A stretch of DNA of 64,000 nucleotides. It comes from Bradyrhizobium frederickii. GTDB taxonomy: Bacteria > Pseudomonadota > Alphaproteobacteria > Rhizobiales > Xanthobacteraceae. The notes below the pieces were generated by a model, which had not been told where the DNA came from, did not search any database, and worked only from the letters and a program-made list of their open reading frames with translations. The translations under genes were made by a program, and so were the position numbers. The DNA is taken from positions 310,001 to 374,000 of the forward strand of contig NZ_SPQS01000001.1 of assembly GCF_004570865.1 (NCBI RefSeq), in the 5' to 3' direction. Positions 63,113-64,000 of the stretch are shown here, one piece after another (position 1 is the stretch's first letter; the number at the start of each line of letters is the position of its first letter).

Positions 63113-63721
63113 TCACTTGCCCTTCTTGCGCGGCCGCGCCGATTTGGCGCGCAGCCGCTCGAGCTGCCCTTTGGGCATCGACAGGCAGATCTCCCCCACC
63201 CAGTCGAGCTTGACGCCGACGATCGGCTTGGCATTGAAGCTGGTGAGATTGACGACGGACGGACTTTTCCCCCGCTCGATGGTTTTCAGATAGCGCTCGC
63301 CGGTCTTGAGCCGGACCACGGCCTCCTCGCCGTAGAAGCTCGACAGCGGGTGGCGCTGGTCCTTGTAGACCACGATCACGTCGCCGCTCTCGTATTTGGG
63401 CAGCATCGAATCGCCCACGATTTCGAATGCGACGGTTTCTTCCATGATCGGGAAGGGCAGCGTGATGTCGCCAAGCCCCTCCGGCGGAACCTGCTCGTAA
63501 TCCGGCTCGATCACGGCGCCGGCGCCGACCCGGCCCATGATCGGCGCGAGATTGAGCTCGAGATATTCCATGATCGGAATGATCTCCGAAGCCTTCACCA
63601 GACGTTCGCCGCCGAGGATCTCCGAGACCGCGCCGGGGCGCACGCCCATGGCCGCCGCCAGGCCGCCCTTGCTCTTGCCCGTCTTCTCCAGGCCCCGCTC
63701 GATCATTGCAACGTCCAACAT
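63113..63721 (-). CDS. S24-type (LexA/CI-like) transcriptional repressor
   Basis: A 202-residue regulator: N-terminal helix-turn-helix (about 1-60; GLAAAMGVRPGAVSEILGGERL) and a C-terminal S24 peptidase domain (about 95-180) with the nucleophile S105 in VGDSMLPKYESGD and a likely lysine K146 in YLKTIERG. Such proteins self-cleave on RecA activation, or act as phage-type or stress repressors. Start 63721 has GAGGGAA upstream. Four copies of a TTCCG-N5-CGGAA motif flank the gene, which suggests autoregulation. K146 is inferred by position and other lysines are nearby. It sits apart from any phage gene. Confidence 0.87.
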   Translation of the reverse strand: MLDVAMIERGLEKTGKSKGGLAAAMGVRPGAVSEILGGERLVKASEIIPIMEYLELNLAPIMGRVGAGAVIEPDYEQVPPEGLGDITLPFPIMEETVAFEIVGDSMLPKYESGDVIVVYKDQRHPLSSFYGEEAVVRLKTGERYLKTIERGKSPSVVNLTSFNAKPIVGVKLDWVGEICLSMPKGQLERLRAKSARPRKKGK

Positions 63722-63759
63722 GGTGATTCCCTCGATTGCGCACCGTCTTGCCTCTTGTA

Positions 63760-63774
63760 ATCCGAAATTCGGAA
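63760..63774. promoter_or_regulatory. Candidate repressor operator 3
   Basis: ATCCGAAATTCGGAA matches the TTCCG-N5-CGGAA motif with one change. It lies 39 bp upstream of the repressor start codon, where autoregulation would act. Confidence 0.6.
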
Positions 63775-63816
63775 TTGATGCAATTATGAATATCAGAATT
63801 ATCGCTTGACTCGTGC

Positions 63817-63831
63817 TTCGGAATACCGGAA
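63817..63831. promoter_or_regulatory. Candidate repressor operator 4
   Basis: TTCGGAATACCGGAA fits the motif with two changes. It is 57 bp from operator 3, between the repressor and the divergent GcrA-like gene, and follows a TTGACT hexamer at 63806-63811 that may be the -35 of the plus-strand promoter. Confidence 0.5.
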
Positions 63832-63887
63832 TGTGTGTTTCGCCTCCCGGTCGTTCGACGGGGGAGGGCGCATCACAGGACAGCATC

Positions 63888-64000
63888 ATGGAACCGGGCC
63901 ATTGGCCGTCGGAGCACTCCGACGCGCTTCGCGACTATTTTCGCAAGGGCATGTCTTATGCGGAGATCGGAAGACAGATTAATGCAAGGTTTGGAACGGC
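63888..64000 (+). CDS. GcrA-like cell-cycle regulator, N-terminal part (runs off the right edge)
   Basis: ATG 63888 reads through the edge without a stop: MEPGHWPSEHSDALRDYFRK, then GMSYAEIGRQINARFGT. The Trp-x-x-E opening followed by GMSYAEIGRQIN matches the GcrA helix-turn-helix start of alphaproteobacteria, which acts with sigma-70 at CcrM-methylated promoters. Only 37 residues are visible; paralogues of GcrA are common, so this may not be the main cell-cycle copy. It is divergent from the S24 repressor. Confidence 0.75.
   Translation, partial: MEPGHWPSEHSDALRDYFRKGMSYAEIGRQINARFGT

Noticed and set aside
63113..64000. A prophage or integrated element edge based on the S24 repressor
   Set aside because: No integrase, structural phage gene or attachment repeat was found in the visible flank, and neighbours look chromosomal.

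Overview
The window looks like chromosome of a Bradyrhizobium-type alphaproteobacterium. The evidence is high GC throughout, Rhizobiales-style short palindromic repeats between genes, a GcrA-type regulator at the right edge, and gene neighbourhoods of a rhizobial methylotrophy/purine type. No rRNA, tRNA, CRISPR array, prophage or complete insertion sequence was seen.

Region 1 (about 1.4-26.7 kb) is a coherent lanthanide/PQQ/C1-oxidation island. A PQQ alcohol dehydrogenase with the lanthanide-type Asp-Tyr-Asp signature (xoxF), its cytochrome c (xoxG) and a XoxJ-type periplasmic protein form one minus-strand operon. Divergent from it lies a four-EF-hand exported protein with the proline-at-position-2 loops and 12-13-residue spacing of lanmodulin, then a small exported Cys-tailed protein and a 26-codon pqqA. 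Further along come a NitT/TauT-like ABC importer and a 'quinoprotein relay' set (SoxYZ-like carrier, zinc metallohydrolase, second XoxJ, Cys-Trp rhodanese-like protein). After these lies a translationally coupled PQQ-associated ABC operon (beta-propeller, ATPase, permease, exported protein) with its binding protein. The island ends with S-formylglutathione hydrolase, a divergent NarL-type two-component system and a TonB-dependent receptor. By content it resembles the lut/lanM/xox gene sets of methylotrophs: metal capture at the outer membrane, periplasmic trafficking, alcohol oxidation and formaldehyde disposal. The individual homologies are read from sequence; the joint lanthanide function is inference.

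Region 2 (26.7-43.6 kb) is mixed. It holds a ribose-type sugar ABC operon, followed by a decayed fragment matching the 3' end of the TonB receptor, which marks a past rearrangement. It also holds a GrlR-family protein, a Tat-exported GH1 beta-glucosidase, a thiolase, HU, lon with a small heat-shock protein and a DUF892 ferritin-like protein, MarC, a class II aldolase and a ClC channel with CBS domains.

Region 3 (44-56.2 kb) is a purine-catabolism cluster: a DUF3830 protein, PuuE-type allantoinase, a fused OHCU decarboxylase/HIU hydrolase, a two-subunit xanthine dehydrogenase, 8-oxoguanine deaminase and a BMP-type purine/nucleoside ABC importer. No urate oxidase is present in the window.

Region 4 (56.6-64 kb) carries an unrecognised 457-residue protein, several small conserved-looking proteins, a MoxR/CoxE-type ATPase-VWA pair, a zinc-ribbon protein, a quinone oxidoreductase, an S24-type repressor with four matching candidate operators, and the start of a GcrA-like regulator.
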